Positions 62,494 through 64,000 of a DNA stretch of 64,000 nt are shown here, one piece after another. The notes beneath the pieces are model-generated. The model was not told where the DNA came from, did no database searches, and saw only the letters and a program-made list of their open reading frames with translations. Position numbers and translations under genes: made by a program. Within the stretch, counting starts at the first letter, position 1, and each line of letters opens with the position of its first letter. The DNA comes from DASUBV01 sp963822485 (lineage in GTDB: Bacteria > Actinomycetota > Actinomycetes > Streptosporangiales > Streptosporangiaceae). The DNA lies in NCBI GenBank assembly GCA_963822485.1, contig CAWGHW010000027.1, positions 62,001 through 126,000 on the forward strand. The letters are read 5' to 3'.

Positions 62494-63009
62494 TCAGGCT
62501 GGGCCGAGGGAGCGCTGGAGCAGGATCGTGTCGACCCAGCGGCCGTGTTTGTGGCCGACCTCGGACAGCCGCCCGGCGTTGGTGAAGCCGCACCGGCGGT
62601 GCAGGGCCACCGACGCGGGATCACCGGTGTCGGCGATGACCGCGATCACCTGGCGCGCCCCGGCCGCCGCGCAGGCCTCGAGCAACGCCTGCAGCAGGAG
62701 CCAGCCGAGCCCCTGGCCACGACTCTCGGGTGCCAGGTAGACCGTGTCCTCGACGGTGTGGCGGTAGGCCGGCTTGGGTCGCCAGGGAGTGGCGTAGGCG
62801 TACCCGGCCACCGCGCTGTCCAGCTCGGCGACCAGCACGGGCAGGCCGGACCCGGCCAGCGCGGCGAGCCGATCACGCCACTGACCGGCGGTGGGTGGCG
62901 TCACCTCGAAGGTCACGACGCTGCCGGTGACGTAGTGAGCGAAGATCGCCGCGATGGCCTCGGCGTCGGCGGCGGTCGCGTGTCTCACCAGCGTCCGCTC
63001 GGTCAACAT
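62494..63009 (-). CDS. GNAT-family N-acetyltransferase (phosphinothricin-acetyltransferase-like)
   Basis: 171 residues from ATG 63009. Acetyl-CoA binding loop ESRGQGLGWLLL (RGQGLG), the PAT-like VRHATAADAEAIAAIFAHYV N-terminus, DTVYLAP and GFTNAGRLSEVGHKHGRW, all as in PAT/MnaT-type enzymes that acetylate phosphinothricin or methionine sulfoximine-like amines. The true substrate is unknown. Confidence 0.85.
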   Translation of the reverse strand: MLTERTLVRHATAADAEAIAAIFAHYVTGSVVTFEVTPPTAGQWRDRLAALAGSGLPVLVAELDSAVAGYAYATPWRPKPAYRHTVEDTVYLAPESRGQGLGWLLLQALLEACAAAGARQVIAVIADTGDPASVALHRRCGFTNAGRLSEVGHKHGRWVDTILLQRSLGPA

Positions 63010-63145
63010 GCGCCCCACGGTAGCCGCTGATTGTTACGGCGATTTGAAATGGGCGGGCCGCAACAGCTTGGATGGACACGTGCCGCGTGCCGGTGGCGGA
63101 TCGCGCCAGGCATGGAGGCACCGTAGGGGAAGGTTCCCATTCCTG

Positions 63146-63688
63146 TTGGCTACGCCTGACCGCGTGGCGGCGCTGAGCGAGCAGCTAGTTCAGGTACACC
63201 GGGGGCTGCGGGAGCGGCTGGCGTCGCTGCGCCGCGACCTGGCCGACGGCACCGGCCACCCGGCCGATAGCACCAGCCATCCGGCCGGCGGCACCGCCAT
63301 TCCGGATGACCTGCTCGGCCACTGTCTCGGCTTCTGCGCCGCCATTCACGCCCATCACACCGGCGAGGACGAACGGCTGCTGCCGCAGCTCCGCGCCGCC
63401 ATGCCCGAGCTGGCTCCGGTGATCGACAACCTCATGGAGGATCACGCCCTGGTCAGCGGGATCCTGCGGCGGATCCGCGAGCTGCTGGCCCCCGGGCACG
63501 AGCTGCTGGCCCCAGAGCCGGCCTCAGCCGAGCCCGGAATGCTCGTCCGCGAGCTCGACGGGCTCACCGCGATCCTCGAGTCGCACTTCGGCTACGAGGA
63601 GCGCCGCCTGAGCCAGGCCCTGGACGCGCTGGATCCCGGTACGTCGATCCCGGACGTGTTCACCTTGCCCAGCCCTCTGGATGGCTGA
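63146..63688 (+). CDS. Hemerythrin HHE-domain protein
   Basis: 180 residues from TTG 63146 (GTG 63164 is possible; GGGGAAGG lies upstream). A four-helix iron-binding pattern: His in VHRGLRERL, HAHHTGEDERLLP (HxHH and Glu), NLMEDHALVSGIL and HFGYEERRLSQAL (HxxxE). A low-complexity THPADSTSHPAGG loop follows helix one. Roles include sensing oxygen, nitric oxide or iron; which one applies here is not known. Confidence 0.85.
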   Translation: MATPDRVAALSEQLVQVHRGLRERLASLRRDLADGTGHPADSTSHPAGGTAIPDDLLGHCLGFCAAIHAHHTGEDERLLPQLRAAMPELAPVIDNLMEDHALVSGILRRIRELLAPGHELLAPEPASAEPGMLVRELDGLTAILESHFGYEERRLSQALDALDPGTSIPDVFTLPSPLDG

Positions 63689-63709
63689 GCGCCTTACTTG
63701 CTCACTGCG

Positions 63710-64000
63710 TTACTTGCTCACCATGGCGATCCAGTTGCCGTCCGGGTCAGCGACGTAGGCCCGGCGATGCCCGGCCGGGTGCCGGTAGGGCTCGACCAGG
63801 ACCGGCGCTCCCGCGGCGCGCAGCGCTGCCACCGCATCGTCGGCCGACTCGCAGCCCAGCACCAGCTCCAGCGGATGACCGGCCGTCGGCATCGGCAGTC
63901 CCTGCTCGGGCACCGCGTCGCGACTGCTGACGGCGATGGTGATGTCGCCGAGCCGCAGTTCCACGTGCACGGCCGGCCCGTCCGACGGGGTCCGGAAGGT
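63710..64000 (-). CDS. VOC (glyoxalase/bleomycin-resistance) domain protein, 5' end outside window
   Basis: C-terminal part of a VOC-fold protein: VHVELRLGDITIAVSSRDAV, ELVLGCESADDAVAALRAAGAPVLVEPYRHPAGHRRAYVADPDGNWI in pieces, with the characteristic ADPDGNWIAMVS. The frame continues beyond 64000. Its metal ligands cannot be fully assigned from this part. Confidence 0.8.
   Translation of the reverse strand, partial: TFRTPSDGPAVHVELRLGDITIAVSSRDAVPEQGLPMPTAGHPLELVLGCESADDAVAALRAAGAPVLVEPYRHPAGHRRAYVADPDGNWIAMVSK

Noticed and set aside
62228..62740. Plus-strand frame starting inside the long hairpin
   Set aside because: It begins within the hairpin arm, lacks a ribosome-binding site and overlaps the opposite acetyltransferase gene.

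Overview
This is high-GC (about 70 percent by eye) chromosomal DNA of a filamentous actinobacterium. Evidence: two WhiB-family regulators, a complete set of F420 cofactor genes, an XRE/DUF5753 plus DUF397 plus HATPase trio, a mycoredoxin, and many GTG/TTG starts. Two blocks match gene orders I recall from Mycobacterium tuberculosis and Streptomyces, but the extra genes (cyanophycin pair, G1 peptidase, cellulose-synthase-like cluster) fit a soil actinomycete of the Streptosporangiales type better. That placement is inference. I see no prophage, insertion sequence, CRISPR array, tRNA or rRNA.

Layout. 1-11.7 kb, mostly minus strand: an exported BNR-type protein, CDF transporter, Trm112-like protein, phosphomannomutase (manB), DUF3499, a degenerate metallopeptidase (plus), DUF5719, and a very large GT2 glycosyltransferase with a 2-kb low-complexity tail. 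11.9-21.1 kb: WhiB2-type regulator, F420 genes cofD, fbiB and fbiC, a 1.1-kb gene-free stretch full of repeats and dyads, and the XRE/DUF397/HATPase trio. 21.1-27.3 kb: an XRE regulator divergent from an F420-type (LLM) oxidoreductase, then a three-gene polysaccharide cluster (GT39-like, cellulose-synthase-like GT2, GH26-like lipoprotein). 27.5-33.2 kb: a 13E12-type HNH protein, an AlkA-like glycosylase, a mannose-1-phosphate guanylyltransferase-like protein and a GT4. 33.3-52 kb: UPF0182, YlbL-type protease, MoaE, an SDR, a zinc metalloprotease-like protein, UvrA, a ThiF/TOMM-like protein, an ABC1 kinase, WhiB7 with an attenuator-type leader, thioesterase II, UvrD2, mycoredoxin and an ANTAR protein. 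52.2-64 kb: cyanophycinase and cyanophycin synthetase, DUF1345, G1 peptidase, acyl-CoA dehydrogenase, NRDE protein, MarR with a divergent DrrAB-type exporter, a GNAT, a hemerythrin and a VOC protein.

Three things stand out. First, the whiB7 leader carries an upstream ORF with a strong ribosome-binding site, whose stop codon lies inside one hairpin just before a 12-bp GC-rich terminator, and an AT-rich tract just upstream of a -35-like hexamer. Second, a compact synthase/mannosyltransferase/hydrolase cluster looks like a self-contained extracellular-glycan system. Third, at least eleven genes, including uvrA, fbiB, fbiC, cphA and the UPF0182 gene, show isolated breaks in reading frame while the protein sequence on both sides stays intact. 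The breaks that can be resolved are single-base or tract-length changes. Their number and their presence in housekeeping genes point to sequence errors in GC-rich tracts rather than gene decay, so these genes are annotated here across the breaks.
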